This document shows positions 10,190-22,700 of a stretch of 64,000 nt of DNA, piece after piece. The stretch covers positions 31,994,378-32,058,377 of the forward strand of contig CM039462.1 of the NCBI GenBank assembly GCA_022414725.1, in the 5' to 3' direction. Position numbers and translations under genes: made by a program. Origin of the DNA: Microglena sp. YARC. Lineage: Eukaryota > Chlorophyta > Chlorophyceae > Chlamydomonadales > Chlamydomonadaceae. How positions within the stretch are numbered: the first letter of the stretch is position 1; each line of letters opens with the position of its first letter. The notes beneath the pieces were generated by a model, which had not been told where the DNA came from, ran no database searches, and saw only the letters and a program-made list of their open reading frames with translations.

Positions 10190-11057
10190 TAGGGCTGTCG
10201 ATATCGTACGATTATCGTGAGAATATCGTATCGCCCTGTCCTTTTTTTTGAAAACGAGTTTGAGACCACGAGGATATTACAGGAAATACTGTTGACACGC
10301 CATACAATTAAAATCAAGTCACATGAACCAATCCTGACGAAGATAGAACATATGATAATATCGTGCTCTATTATCGTATGATACATCGTACACTATTACG
10401 ATATTTAATACTAATGTATTTATATAAATTATGTTTTATAATTAATAATATTTTCATACACTTGTTTACTATACTACGGTACCGGTATATCATTTAATAC
10501 TGTACTATTTAATTGTAGCACGAACAGTGCATGACATGAAATGGGATAATCACACTCACCACTCGCATTGCTGCTGCCATGGTGCGTGCTGCCTTCGAGA
10601 GCGTCTGCGAGCGAGCGAGCAAAAAGGCGCCTGCCGGCATCGAATCCGCGACCCCTCAAAAATAGGGCGTAGAGCGGTATGCCGAGCTGATTTTTTTTCA
10701 GTTTGTCTTTTCAGTTTGTTTCAGTACGATATCAGGACGATAATCACTTTGCTACATATCTTACAATAGTCGGGCGATAAATGGAAATAGAGTGATTTTG
10801 TACGGTGCCAGTATTTTCTATCGGCGATAAAGCAGCAATAATATAGGTTTGATCCCCTGTTGATTTGAGTTGATTTGAGTTGATTTGAGATAGAAAAGAT
10901 GAGAAGACAGTTCCATGAATCCAACAGCTACAAAATAACAAAAACACGTAAAGAAGGAGGTGTCTATAAAGCAGCAATAAAGCAGCAATAATATAGGCGA
11001 TAATGTACGATAATCGCACGATAAATGTACCAGGCGATAAAGTCCTCGACAGCCCTA
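10190..11057. mobile_element. hAT-like non-autonomous transposon
   Basis: The ends TAGGGCTGTCGA and TCGACAGCCCTA are perfect inverted repeats, flanked by the 8 bp duplication ATCATGAT at 10182-10189 and 11058-11065. Subterminal ATCGTAC/CGATAA motifs recur at both ends, as expected for transposase binding sites. An 8 bp duplication with TAGGG-type ends is characteristic of the hAT superfamily. No transposase ORF is present. Confidence 0.8.
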
Positions 11058-11309
11058 ATCATGATGCCCCCCTCCCCACCCCTTAACTCCATGCTGCCAC
11101 CTCTTCCATTACAACCTAGACTATTGGCTGACTGTGTAGCAGGACCACGTTTGTATGTGTAATACCTCTCTAACCAACCTCTTTCATCCGATTTGCTGTG
11201 AATTGCAGGTACCGGCAGTTTTTGCATACTGCTGCTTCAAGCTTGGCGTCCATCACATCCATCCCCCTCTGTCCCTTACAGCTTATTATTATTAAGGGTA
11301 TATTATTGG

Positions 11310-12380
11310 ATGCAATCGCTCAGGGCTGGTCGAATGACGGAGGCTCCATCTCAAGGAACAGCAGGCTCTCCTGAAGCGCTCTGCAATTCCCTGTCCCAGA
11401 TGCTCCTTGCTCCATCAACGACAGAACTTCTTGATCTCCCAACTCCAATTCTTGGTGGCATCCTGGACATCCTTCTGATCCAGAATCTATGCTATACCCG
11501 AGGAGATAAAATGACCAAGCATGACCAGCTATTGTCGCTTCGCTTGGCATGCAGCTTGTTCAACGATTTGGTGCTAGCCAGAACAACAAAAATGGCTTTC
11601 AATGGCTCTTCTTCAGAGTTCTCATCCCTACCAGTGGGTCTGCTTCAAAATTTGCCCAACCTGCAAGTGCTTGACCTGACACAATGCAAGAAATCACCTC
11701 TCAGCCTGGTGGGGCTGCCAACAACAATCACAGAGCTTCATCTCTGGGGGACAGCAGCAAACCAGAATACGGATGGTTATCCACTCCTTGACCTCTCACC
11801 GCTGTCAAAATGCACTGGCTTGAGAAATCTTGGAATCTCCGAATCTAACAAGAGAGTTGCGGATCTTTCCCCTCTGGCAGCATGCCAGTGCCTGGAAAGG
11901 CTAAATGTCCGCATGTGCGTTGCCCTGACTTCGCTCTCTCCCCCGGCTCACTGCACCAACCTCCGCCATTTGAGCCTTAGCCAAACAAAGATCACTGACC
12001 TGCTCCCTCTGTCATCATGCAAGGAGCTAATGTCAATCAATTGCTCCAAATCTGAGGTCTCTAACTTGTCCCCACTCTCTGTCTGCGTGAAGCTGGAGAA
12101 TTTTGATTGCAGTCAGACAGAAGTGTCTGATATATCTCCACTCTCTGCCTGTTTGAGACTGAATTACGTCAACTGTGAGGAGACTTCTGTCAGAGACATC
12201 TCAAGTCTGGCTGGCTGCCCTCAGCTCAGGGAAATTAAGTGCGACAAGGATGTGATTGGTCTGTTCATGCGGATTGTGTTCTCCGATGGAGCTGAGGACT
12301 ACGTAGTGCCCCAATGGTACCATCCCGCTTTTCCAGAGGTCGACATTGAATTCTTTCAACCCGATGACGATGAATACTGA
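11310..12380 (+). CDS. F-box-like leucine-rich repeat protein
   Basis: An intact single-exon ORF of 356 residues. The start may be the ATG at 11310 or the one at 11334 (Met9). Residues 41-95 resemble an F-box (LLDLPTPILGGILDILL, then LSLRLACSLFNDLV). Residues about 115-325 are eight or nine LRRs of 22-24 residues with the signature L-x-x-L-x-x-S-x-T-x-(V/I)-x-(D/N)-(L/I)-S-P-L-(S/A)-x-C. The C-terminus is acidic (FFQPDDDEY). F-box/LRR proteins usually select substrates for SCF ubiquitin ligases; that role is inferred from family only, and the F-box match is by eye. There is no signal peptide or membrane segment, so a soluble intracellular protein is expected. No neighbour is functionally linked. 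Confidence 0.8.
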   Translation: MQSLRAGRMTEAPSQGTAGSPEALCNSLSQMLLAPSTTELLDLPTPILGGILDILLIQNLCYTRGDKMTKHDQLLSLRLACSLFNDLVLARTTKMAFNGSSSEFSSLPVGLLQNLPNLQVLDLTQCKKSPLSLVGLPTTITELHLWGTAANQNTDGYPLLDLSPLSKCTGLRNLGISESNKRVADLSPLAACQCLERLNVRMCVALTSLSPPAHCTNLRHLSLSQTKITDLLPLSSCKELMSINCSKSEVSNLSPLSVCVKLENFDCSQTEVSDISPLSACLRLNYVNCEETSVRDISSLAGCPQLREIKCDKDVIGLFMRIVFSDGAEDYVVPQWYHPAFPEVDIEFFQPDDDEY

Positions 12381-13364
12381 TGAGAGGGTTGTGATCATGC
12401 TACGCATGATCAGCACGCTACGCATGATGCTACCGCACACTTAGCGTGCGCCCATGAGCAGCGCCCATGCACATTTTGGTTTGTTTGCACTGGAATTTGC
12501 ATTCTTGGGATTGTATCCTGACACACAGCATGATGCAGTTTCTTGGTTTCTTTTATTTGGTTTCTTTGATTTCCTGACCCCGCCCCGCCCCCCCCCCCCC
12601 CCCCCCCCCCCCCCTCCTATATGAATTGCTCAGATTGACCTGGAAAATGGCTCAGGTTATCGTTATGAATCGCCATTATAGCCCTATTCTCAGAATAAAT
12701 TGATCAGGTCGGTGTTTATTTTGGAGGCACGGTCTCCTCCTGGAGTCGACCTATTTTTTCCATTCTTGACTTATACCCTGGAATTGATCTTCGGGGGCTG
12801 GGATCAATTGTTCTGGGCCAGCTTACTCCTACTATTTTAGCTGATCTATTGTAGACTTCAATTTAAGTTTAAACTAAATGATAGTTGGTTGGACAAGTTG
12901 AGGTTGGCTTAATCACCTGCCTATATATATACGATCTTATTTAAATTAGCATATAATTCTAAATAGCCCACTATATCAATGGTCTCGGTCGCTTACGGTT
13001 CATGAGCGCTTCTATGTTGACCGATTTAGTTTTTAGTTTTTAGGCTGACTGGCTGTCAGATGCTTACAGACTTTTCTCATGGTTGAATGCGTGGCAGGAC
13101 CACATTGTATAGGTTTAACACCTCAAGAGAATCCCCTGCCTTTCGTTGCCCATTAGTGTGGACATAGGCTATAGAGTTTAGATATTTAAGACACGCTGAC
13201 AATCTTTGTTTGTTTGGCTGTTTTCATAGAGTTTTTCGGAACAGAGCTATGGTTGCTTGTGTCTGATAATGGTCTCCTGTTAAATGTGGCTGGCTGCCCT
13301 GCTCTAAGATGTAGTTAGGTTCAATTTGGGTTGTGTGGCAGGACCACATTTAAATGTGTAACAT
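12381..13364. other. Intergenic; poly-C tract, dispersed repeats
   Basis: Immediately 3' of the LRR gene are small inverted CTACGCATGATC motifs (12396-12432) and a poly-C tract at about 12588-12614. The motif GTGGCAGGACCACATTNNAATGTGTAAC occurs at about 13090 and 13336, with a relative at 11128, and marks a dispersed repeat. No gene is visible. Confidence 0.5.
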
Positions 13365-13434
13365 CTCAAGACACACCCCGGAGATTATGGGGCAACTATA
13401 AAAAGTTTGGTTAATCTCCGGGGTGTGTCTTGAG
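13365..13434. repeat. Perfect 23 bp hairpin
   Basis: CTCAAGACACACCCCGGAGA (first 20 of 23 bases) is inverted perfectly after a 24-base loop and is followed by a T-run. It is probably a MITE or foldback copy; on the plus strand its RNA would form a stable stem followed by U residues. Confidence 0.7.
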
Positions 13435-14265
13435 TTTTTTTTTTTTTAAACCACCCAACTTTAAAAATAAACAACTTAAAAATAAAAAATAAGTTAAATT
13501 CCCATATTTGTATTTGTGCCGTATTTACATATTGTGTAATGCGTTACAAAAAGGTCATGCCTAAGCGCAAACAGGAGCAGGGTGGCTGCTCCAAACCAAC
13601 ATAAGTACAAATAAAATTGAAGAACACAAAGTTGGGTTAATTTTACTTAAAAGTAAGGAGGGCCGCATTTACATACTGTACGCGCCTTAAGTATTGTCAA
13701 GATTAAGTATTGGCAAATGAAATTTCCTCCCTAAAAGTGGGTCTCAGAAAAGCATGGCAAAACTAACTTAGGAAAGGGGTCTATGGCTTTGACTGTCTCA
13801 AGCTCAGACCTGAAATCCAGTTGGCAAAGGGTCTTATGTTATTGTCACATTTCCTTGTTACATGTTCACCAAGTAGTCTACCCAAGCTTACTGTAAAACC
13901 ATGTAACAATTCAAATCAGGAACACTTAACTTGCTAGGGCTTAGTAGACTGAGTACCATGGTAACCGTAACTTGGCAAAGTCCAACCGCCTGGAGTAGTC
14001 TCAAGCTGGATCTCTAATCCGGTTAGGCAAAAAAGAAAAAAGAAAGATTACAAGGGGCTCATGTCCTAGCAGTAAAACAACACCGCCCTAAAGTCGGACT
14101 CAAGAAACCACCCGCTGTCTTCCGGCAGCGGGGCTCGAACACCGGTCGCCGGCAAAGGGTCGTTGGTCGGCTCCCTTAGGGAGACAGACCTATGCGATAC
14201 TTCCGCAAAATCGTTACATCTTTAAATATTCAAATCTTCAGATTTCCCAAGATCGCCGGTCAAAA
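13435..14265. other. AT-rich intergenic; possible tRNA-like SINE fragment
   Basis: Mostly AT-rich with weakly repeated segments (13796-13836 and 13999-14034). On the minus strand at about 14110-14210, a GTGTTCGAGCCCCGCTG motif resembles a tRNA B box, so a SINE fragment is possible. No complete tRNA cloverleaf could be drawn. Confidence 0.35.
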
Positions 14266-14691
14266 TTGCCGGTTAATCTGACTGGCCTGAACTCTTTCCG
14301 ACTCGTGTTCGATTCCCGTCGGGGGCGGATTACCTCTGAGGGCACTTTTTCGCGTACGTATCTCAGGGTTGCGGACTGTGGACGCGGGGTTTTCATTTGT
14401 CGTTTCCCTCCTGTCCTGTGGACTCAGTCTAGGGACCTGGAGCATGTCTACGACTTCCCCTTGAATAATTCGCTTCTTCGTGACTCTCGTAGCTCATTAC
14501 ATCAGCGCATTGTGCTCGACAAGGATATGTGCTCTTTCGCACTAGTTCCTGCAGGTTGCGAAGTAGCAACTGTAGCCTCGGGAGTTGCTGTACCTGCCTC
14601 CATGGAACTTCGGGAAGTCAGTGAGCTAATAAGTTCATTAGCCTTACAGGGCACCCAGTTGAATAAAAAATGCCATGCCATGCTACATTGA
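14266..14691 (+). CDS. Hypothetical 141-residue ORF
   Basis: Begins MPVNLTGLNSFRLVFDSRRG and ends LNKKCHAMLH. No recognisable domain, signal peptide or membrane segment. It lies among repeat-like DNA and could be a fragment of a retroelement or a chance frame. No splice context is evident. Confidence 0.2.
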   Translation: MPVNLTGLNSFRLVFDSRRGRITSEGTFSRTYLRVADCGRGVFICRFPPVLWTQSRDLEHVYDFPLNNSLLRDSRSSLHQRIVLDKDMCSFALVPAGCEVATVASGVAVPASMELREVSELISSLALQGTQLNKKCHAMLH

Positions 14692-15794
14692 TTCTTGACC
14701 CCCCCAATATTAAATTGAACGGATAAGTAAGCAACTGCTTGTGCATCCATCACCAAGGAGGCCGCCACTGCTGCTTGACGAACATTACACCACCCCCGGG
14801 GCCGACCGCCAGGGGACCCTACTATTTGCCAAACCGGTTGCCAATACTTCAGGCGCATACAGGGTAGCTCCAGCCAGAAATTTGGCTGCTCAACTTAGGC
14901 AGTAAAATTTTTGGCTGCCCAACTTCGGCAGTAAAAATGATTACCAGGAAAAAAGTAAACGCGAACACAGTGCGGGCATTTTTTATTTTTCTGAACTGTT
15001 ATGAACAACAAAAAAACAAGATTAAAAACAAAAATCCTGTAAAAATACTTGGCCTAATTGTCCCATTTGTTCATGAATAAACAGAGAAGGATTCGCTCGT
15101 CCTTCCACTTTTATCCGGCACATCAGATAATGTAGAGGAATCCTTCTTCTCGGGTTGGGAAATCAGGTTCTGATACTTCCTTCTCGAATTCAGTAAGGCT
15201 CCGTCGGTACAATCGGAGTACATTCAAAGACGACATGGTGTTCAGACACTTCCACGTTGAGTCTGCGACTGGGACGCAGCGTGCCAACGTCCTGAACAAC
15301 GCTGGCGAGCACCTATACGTCCAAGAGATGTGCGAACGACGATGCATATGTGCATTGCGGGATCTGTCATCACTTTTCGTTACAGAGATGTCATGTCATT
15401 GGACGGCGAGCAGCCTAATTGCTGGCTGAAGCTACCGAGATGTGACCAACTTCAGGTTCGAGTAGTGTTGGTTACAGCTTTACGATCAGAAGTCCAACTG
15501 AGAAAAGGAAGAAAGACTCTCCAGGAGGTATATAACTGAAGAGGAAGGGGACGGAAAAGTCTAAACTACAAAAACTAGTTGATCAGACATTGAGGCTCGG
15601 AGAGGTCCGGAATTGTGACCTTGCACACGCCCTCGTTCTCGCCTCTAACAACTGTGCCCTATCTAGTCTCTTCTTGGTTCTTGGCCCCAGTGCAAGCAAA
15701 CAGGCTGCCCCCCTCAACCTCACACCTCGTACTAAGGCATGCCATTGATTTTATTTATTTATCCGGTAGTCACCCTAGAAGAGCCGCAGAACAT
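14692..15794. other. Intergenic, no supported gene
   Basis: Contains a small duplicated TTTGGCTGC(T/C)CAACTTMGGCAGT motif (14880-14935). Around 15672-15765 lies a copy of the GGCCCCAGTGCAAGCAAACA repeat that also occurs three times at 23150-23410. Short ORFs overlap on both strands without domain evidence. Confidence 0.4.
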
Positions 15795-15985
15795 TGTTTC
15801 CTCTCGGGCTACATGTACCAGCTTCTAGGCAGCTTCCTTTCCACACCCTTGGGCCAAATCCAAAGCTTGCTAGTGCATCAGAACGCAGGCAGGGCGAGCA
15901 TTCCGATGCAGCTGAAAGCTATGGGGTTGACCCAGTGACTGGACAATGGTGCTGACTGGAAGCTTCCATGCGTAGCCCCCAAAAG
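15795..15985. mobile_element. Diverged MITE copy
   Basis: The left end GGGCTACATGTACCAGCTTC and the right end GGAAGCTTCCATGCGTAGCC are inverted relatives of the 8242-8440 family. Target duplications are not clear. Confidence 0.55.
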
Positions 15986-16718
15986 AGCCAGTGCTGCAAA
16001 AGGTGTTACAAGCCACTGTTGTTACCCACGCCTCTGCCCACCTTTTCCCGTCCCCCACCAGTATCAATATCTAGAATAGTTTAATTACGGTTATGTGGTG
16101 GTATATATAAGCTTGTGTGCATGAAGCCATCACTACACATGATGGCAATGCACAGGAATGGCATCTGAACCCATCTGGCTACTATGCATTATGGCACAGT
16201 GGTGCATCTGACTCAAGCCCTTGTGTGTGTTTGTGTGTGTGTGTGTGTGGTGGTGGTGGGGGGAGTGGTTCAGAGTATGCAATATGGCACAGTGGTACAT
16301 CTGACTCAAGCCAATCAGACATGCAACAAACACCAGGCAGGGGGGGCTGTGTGTCTTAGGTGCTGGTACAAGGGGGGGGAGGTCCAGCCGTCTGTACGAC
16401 GGGCTCACTGCCCTAGTGCACCTGAAGGCCTCTATGCACCTGAACCCTTCAGGCCCACTAGCATATCTTCGGTGGTGGGTTCACAAAACCGTCTTGGGTG
16501 GTGGATACACAAAACAGCGCCCCCTGGAAACTGTCTTTCCCATTCCCACAATGCAGCTTAACCTTTTCAGGCCCACTAGCATGTTTTGGGTTTGGCCGAT
16601 GGGCATGGGAGCCATTTAGAAGCTGCCACGTGTAGCCCCAAAAGAAACAGTATACAACAAGAAAAGCGCGGATAGTTGATAGGACAACTAAGAGGAGAGA
16701 AACGATCATTCACATCGA
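15986..16718. other. 3' flank of the TM9 gene: short duplications and MITE end
   Basis: Contains a ~90 bp tandem duplication (TATGGCACAGTGGTRCATCT at 16192 and 16283), a (TG)n run at 16220-16245, a second duplication around TTCAGGCCCACTAGCAT (16450 and 16565), and a lone MITE right end at about 16605-16655. The 3' UTR of the TM9 gene should begin at 16718 reading leftward. Confidence 0.5.
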
Positions 16719-16737
16719 TCATTCACACTTGATAGCC
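16719..16737 (-). CDS. TM9 terminal exon with COPI-type tail
   Basis: A 19-base terminal exon after the acceptor GACTGCAG. It completes Arg and reads AIKCE then TGA. The IKCE ending matches the C-terminal K-x-(D/E) motif known in this family and supports the whole reconstruction. Confidence 0.88.
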
Positions 16738-19700
16738 CTGCAGTCAGTTTCCAAGTTGTGGTATCAGTGAGCGTAGTCAGGGAAGTGCACAGAGAGGATG
16801 GTGGTGGCATCGGTGGTGATGGTGGTGACCAAGGTGGTGGTGGTGACTATGATAATGCTGATGATGACAACAACAACAATGCTGATGGCCTGTAATATAG
16901 TGCAGGGGTAGCCAAATAGGCTAGCAGGGACCTTGTATCAGAAGGGATGCACCAGGAATACTTGGTATACTCTGTGGCTCACCATGCTGGTGCTAGCTGG
17001 CTTTATACTTGGTAAACTCTGGCTCACCAGACAAATGTTCAACTCAAGTAAGCATGATGAAGAGTTGGTGGCGGGTGGTGGTGGCGGGTGATGTATGGTT
17101 GGAGGTGGTGGCCGGTGATGGTGGTGGGTGATGCATGGTGGGAGTAGTGGTGGTGGGGGAGGTGGTGGTGGGTGATGCGTGGTGGGAGTAGTGGTGGGGG
17201 AGGTGGTGGTGGGTGATGTATGGTGGGAGTAGTGGTAGGAGAGTTGGTGGTGGGTGATGTATGGTTGGAGGTGGTGGCCGGTGATGGTGGGTGATGTATG
17301 GTGGGAGTAGTGGTGGGAGAAGTGGTGGTGGGTGATGCATGGAGAGTTGTTGGTGGGTGGTGGTGGTGGATGATGGTGGTGGGTGATGCATGGTGGGAGT
17401 AGTGGTGGGAGAGGTGATGGTGGGTGATGCATGGTGGGAGTAGTGGTGGGAGAAGTGGTGGTGGGTGATGCATGGAGAGTTGTTGGTGGGTGGTGGTGGT
17501 GGATGATGGTGGTGGGTGATGCATGCCGGGAGTAGTGGTGGGAGAGGTGATGGTGGGTGATGCATGGTGGGAGTAGTGGCAGGAGAGGTGGTGGTGGGCG
17601 ATGCATGGTGGGCATGATGAAAGCAAGGTGAAAGTAAGATGATGGTGCTCAAACACACATGCTCTCGTGACCTATGAGAGACCCACCTGTAGATGTGGCG
17701 GATAAAGATGAGGGAGGCCCTGAAGCCTACTGAGCCGAGCATGAGAAAGAAAGCGTAGCAGACTAGGCCGTTGTAGCCGAAGAAGAAAGATGTCTGCAGG
17801 GCAGGAGGTTCAGGTAATGAGACTTTGGTAACAACTTTTATTGCTGCTGCTGATGATGATTACATTTTTCCTGGTGCCCCACTTGACTCCAAATGTGCCC
17901 TCGGCTTGACGGAGTCAAGGCGAACTTACAAACATCATGCACTAAGAAAAAAAGAAAAAAGGAAAACAATTATCACAATAGCGCTCAGGAAGGTAGTGAG
18001 ACTTTGGTAACCACTTAAAAGTAAATAGCGCCAAGTGCTGGAATAACCACGAATAACAGCGACTGCCTAAGGGAGTCTCCTCACTCGTTCTGACAAGGAA
18101 AGGCTCCTGAATGTAATCCTCCCAGTCTAGGACTTGTGCAAGGAGACCCACCCTTTGAGGCGACAATCCTTAATGCCCCCCCCCCCCCACACCCACACAC
18201 CCACACACACCCTTTGAGGCGAAAATCCGCGTAGAAACAAGTATCTTTCCACCTGCTTGTTGGATCAGTCGCTCGTAAGCCACCCAGCATCCCATGCTGT
18301 AGGCTATGAGCTTTGTTGCATGATCACTCCAGTCTAGGACTAGTGCAAGAAGACCCACCCTTTGAGGCAACAATCCTTTTTGCCCCCCCCCCTCCCCCCC
18401 CCCCACCCACATACACACACACAAATGGATGAATAATTGATGAAGGCATGTATAGCATAGGCGATATTATACTTTTAATCATGCATTTAATCATTTATAA
18501 ATTATTTAAAAGAAGAATAACCTTTATATGCAGAACCTTAGTGGGGCTCTCATAGCTTGAGGCTGAGACTTCAGACAAGTGAAGAGCTTGGAGTGGCACC
18601 CACCAGACCACATGACAGTGCACGTGACACATGACTAGGGGTCGGCTATGTTATATAATATTAGTGAATAAATAATATTATATAATATTAGTCGGACGAG
18701 CCGTCTCACCAGAATTTCGAATTTATTTGAAAACTAATATTATTGTGACACCATAATAATATTAGTTAATATTAGTCTTTCAAACACTAATATTAGTTGC
18801 CGTTCCCCCCACATGACAGTGCACATGACACCACATGACAGTGCACATGACACCACATGACACCACATGACAGTGCACATGACACCACATGACACCACAT
18901 GACAGTGCACATGACACCACATGACAGTGCGCATGACACATGACAGTGCACATGACACCACATGACAGTGCACATGACGCATGACACCACATGACAGTGC
19001 ATATGACTAGGGTTGGGCCGACATGTAAACGTATAATATACGTTTCTACGTATAAATACGCCGTACAGTTTTTCTCAAATCGACCTTATATACGTCGTTT
19101 AAAACGTCTAGTCTGTACTTCGAGCAGTACAGCACACGTCCTGGAACTTACCTTTCTTGGTTTTCATTATATTTTTGACTTATATAGCTCATTGAAAAGC
19201 TGATGACCTCCTCTATAACAATATGCAATAACATGCACCACTCACATGTACCATTTTATACACATTTGGCCTAAAGTTTGATATGCATAGCCGGGATGGC
19301 ACACATATCAGAGCGCCACACAACCTTTCATTCCACAAGCTGTGCTCTTACGTGGGCTTCAAGGATTGGTGGTGCAAGCCTAGTGCAATGTGAACATGGA
19401 CAATATTGCAATACCGTTATATACTTATAATAGTATACACTTCAACAGTTATATAATAGACCAACTGGCATTTAATGGCTACCTTAGATTGGCATCGCGC
19501 TTCTCGGTCGACGCGCTTTCTGGTCGTGATTTCTTTTCTGAGATTTGGACAACCTAAACTTGCCAGATTATTTTTCTGAGAGTTGATACGTGATGCCAAC
19601 GAAAATAGCTACGCGGCAATACCCTTCTAGCACGTACCCATTTAAAGTGTTTTCTCAAGAAGTGCCTAATTTGTATATACGTTTTATACGTTTATATGTA

Positions 19701-22700
19701 TACGTTTATACGTTTATAAGGCTTATAAAAATAAAATATACATTTACTTCCCAACCCTACACATGACACCACATGACAGTGCACATGACAAATGACACCA
19801 CATGACAGTGCACATGACACATGCCACCACAAGACAGTGCGCATGACACATGACACCACATGGCAGTGCACATGACAATGCATGGGCATAACATTACCCA
19901 CCTGCATCAAGCCAGTCATGTCAGAGCGCACAAAGTAGTAGTAGAAGCAGTAGCCAAAGACGAAGAGACCAGTGGAGCCACCGCAGACAAATGAACGCCA
20001 CCACCACCTGAGAGGAAAGATACATGGGTATGTGTCAGAACTGATTTGTATTTCAGATTTATATAGGCCTGGTTGAGTAGCAACTTGGGCTACTCAAGCC
20101 TGATTTCAGGACTATTGCGTAGCCATCGCATGGCGGAGCGCGGAGCCCGGGGGGTCGTGCATCGCCATGCAAGAACAGAATGCCACCACCACCTGAAAGG
20201 AGAGATACATGGTGGTATGTCAGAACTGTTCTGTATTTCAGATTTATGTAGGCCTGGTTGAGTAGCAACTTGGGCTACTCAAGCCTGATTTCAGGATCAT
20301 TGCGTAGCCATCACATGGCAGAGCGCGGAGCCCAGAGGGGTCATGTGCCCTGCCATGCGATGGAGGGATGATATGGGGTATGTCAGCACTGTTTTTGTTT
20401 TGTGCGATGCGTCGCCATCTCGTCGCAGTAATATACAAAGCCTCTCATTGCGGGCCATCTCGGTGCAGTAATATGCAAAGCCTCTCACTGCGGGCCATCT
20501 CGTCGCAGTAATACACAAAGCCTCTCACTGCGGGCCATCTCGTCGCAGTAATATACAGAGCCTCTCACTGCGGGCCATCTCGTCCCAGTAATACACAAAG
20601 CCTCTCACTGCGGGCCATCTCGTCCCAGTAATACACAAAGCCTCTCACTGCGGGCCATCTCGTCGCAGTAATACACAAAGCCTCTCACTGCGGGCCATCT
20701 CGTCGCAGTAATGTACAAAGCCTCTCACTGCGGGCCATCTCGTCGCAGTAATATACAAAGGCTCTCACTGCGGGCCATCTTGTCGCAGTAATACACAAAG
20801 CCTCTCACTGCGGGCCATCTCGTCGCAGTAATATACAAAGGCTCTCACTGCGGGCCATCTCGTCGCAGTAATACACAAAGCCTCTCACTGCGGGCCATCT
20901 CGTCGCAGTAATATACAAAGCCTCTCACTGCGGGCTGGTACTTTACCTGGACAGTGTTACCATGGCAGATGACAGCGACCACAAACTCTAAAGCACACCC
21001 GTAGGGATTCAAACCCGACCCGACTTCAACAGGTTATGCATCAACAGGTTATGGGCCCATCACGCTAACCACTGCATTGACCTGTAGGGACCGGCATATC
21101 ATATGACATTCACCCAAGGCGAGTATGATTGATGGAGCCCCCTCTTCAAGGGGGCGGGAGCCCCCAGGGTTACCCTGTTGTCCGTTTGTCTGACCGAGAA
21201 GAAGCCTGACACGTCAGCCAACGGTCTTGTAACTAAATCGCTTCCGTTGCCACCTGCCGCTCTGTCGCGAACACTCTCCGCCAAATTTTAGCTTGCGACG
21301 CTGCATAGAACTTGTATCGTATGATATCATACAAATTGCATCATATGATATTGTATATAAATGGTAACTTAAGGCTAGCCAGACTGCCGGCATCAAATGA
21401 TATCATATTGCCGTTTCCTACTGACCTGTGGTCCTCAACGGCCAGCTGGAAGTAGGTGAGGGCGACGGTGATGAAGGCAGTGACGATGATGAGGATGATG
21501 AAGACAATGAAGAGGATGGAGTAGATGGTGTAGATCTGCACAAAAAAGGGTAGAGATAAAAAGGGGTAGTGGGGGTTGGGTTGTTTTGGGGGTGGGGTGG
21601 GGACAAGCAAGGAAGTGGGGGTATAGGGTGGGGAGGGGTGTGGGGGTGTGGGGTTGGAGGTTTTTGGTTGGGTGTGGGGTGGGGTGGGGGACAAGCAAGG
21701 GAGTGGGGGTGTGGGTGGGGAGGGGTGGGGGGTTGGGGGGGTTGGTTCAGGTGTGGGGTGGGGGACAAGCAACGGAGTGGGGGTGTTGGGTGGGGTGGAG
21801 AGGGGAGGGATGTGGGGATGTGGGGTTTCGGTTGGGTTGAGGGGTTTTCTACCGGCAGCAGAGAGGCTTGCTTACAAAAAAAGACGAAATTGAAATTTGG
21901 GCTACGAAATCTGAAATCTAAAAAAAAGCTAAAAAAAACAAAAACTGTAAGGAGCATGGAGGGGTGCATTGCGTGGAGAGCGCCATGACACTGCCTGAGT
22001 GGTGTACTTGTGTTTATACCGTAATACTGTTCTGTGTGGTGTTGTTTCGGCCAATGCCACCTTCACCAATCTTAATTAGGGGGTCAAAGTAGGGGGTATA
22101 GTGTTAAGAGGCCAAGCAGAAAGTGCCAGGGTGGCATTTCTGACTAGTTTTCCCGGACCCATGCGGTGCCATGCAGTGATGGAATGGCGACGTGTCGCAC
22201 AAAAAAAGACGGTGACCAGTTACTACTTACCCAAATCCCTACCAGGAGCCGAACCTTGAAAGACAACAAATCCCTGATTGCTACTTCATACTAAGACTCC
22301 CTTTCTGAAACGAAAAAAAGATCCATAACCAGCAAGGATCTTCAAGGTACCAGTTTTATGGTCATTTTGGCTCCCCTTCGAATTAATTCGAGTAAAAAAA
22401 AAAAACTCGCAAATGTTTTGAAGATTACATGAACCATATTCCCAGAGCTGGTCCTGGTTCGAGAAGGTCGCTTTTGTCTACGAAACGCCCTACCTTGCGA
22501 CACCAGCTGGAAGCGAAGATGTGGTAGGGCGCTTTATAGATGGCAGATAGTGAATTGTAAAAAACAATCTGCAACCAGTAAGTACCTTGTGACATCAGTC
22601 GGAAGCGAAGATGTAGTAGAGCTCTGAATAAATGGCAGAGGATGGCAGGAAAAAAAGATCTGCAAACAGAAAGTACCTTGTGGCCCAGATAGAAGGGAAG

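Noticed and set aside
16938..17742. Three minus-strand His/Pro-rich ORFs of 200-230 codons
   Set aside because: Translations of the GGTGGGTGATGCATGG minisatellite; only the part at 17687-17742 overlaps a genuine TM9 exon.
20985..21084. tRNA gene
   Set aside because: Box A and B-like motifs are present, but anticodon and acceptor stems do not form; a SINE fragment is more likely.
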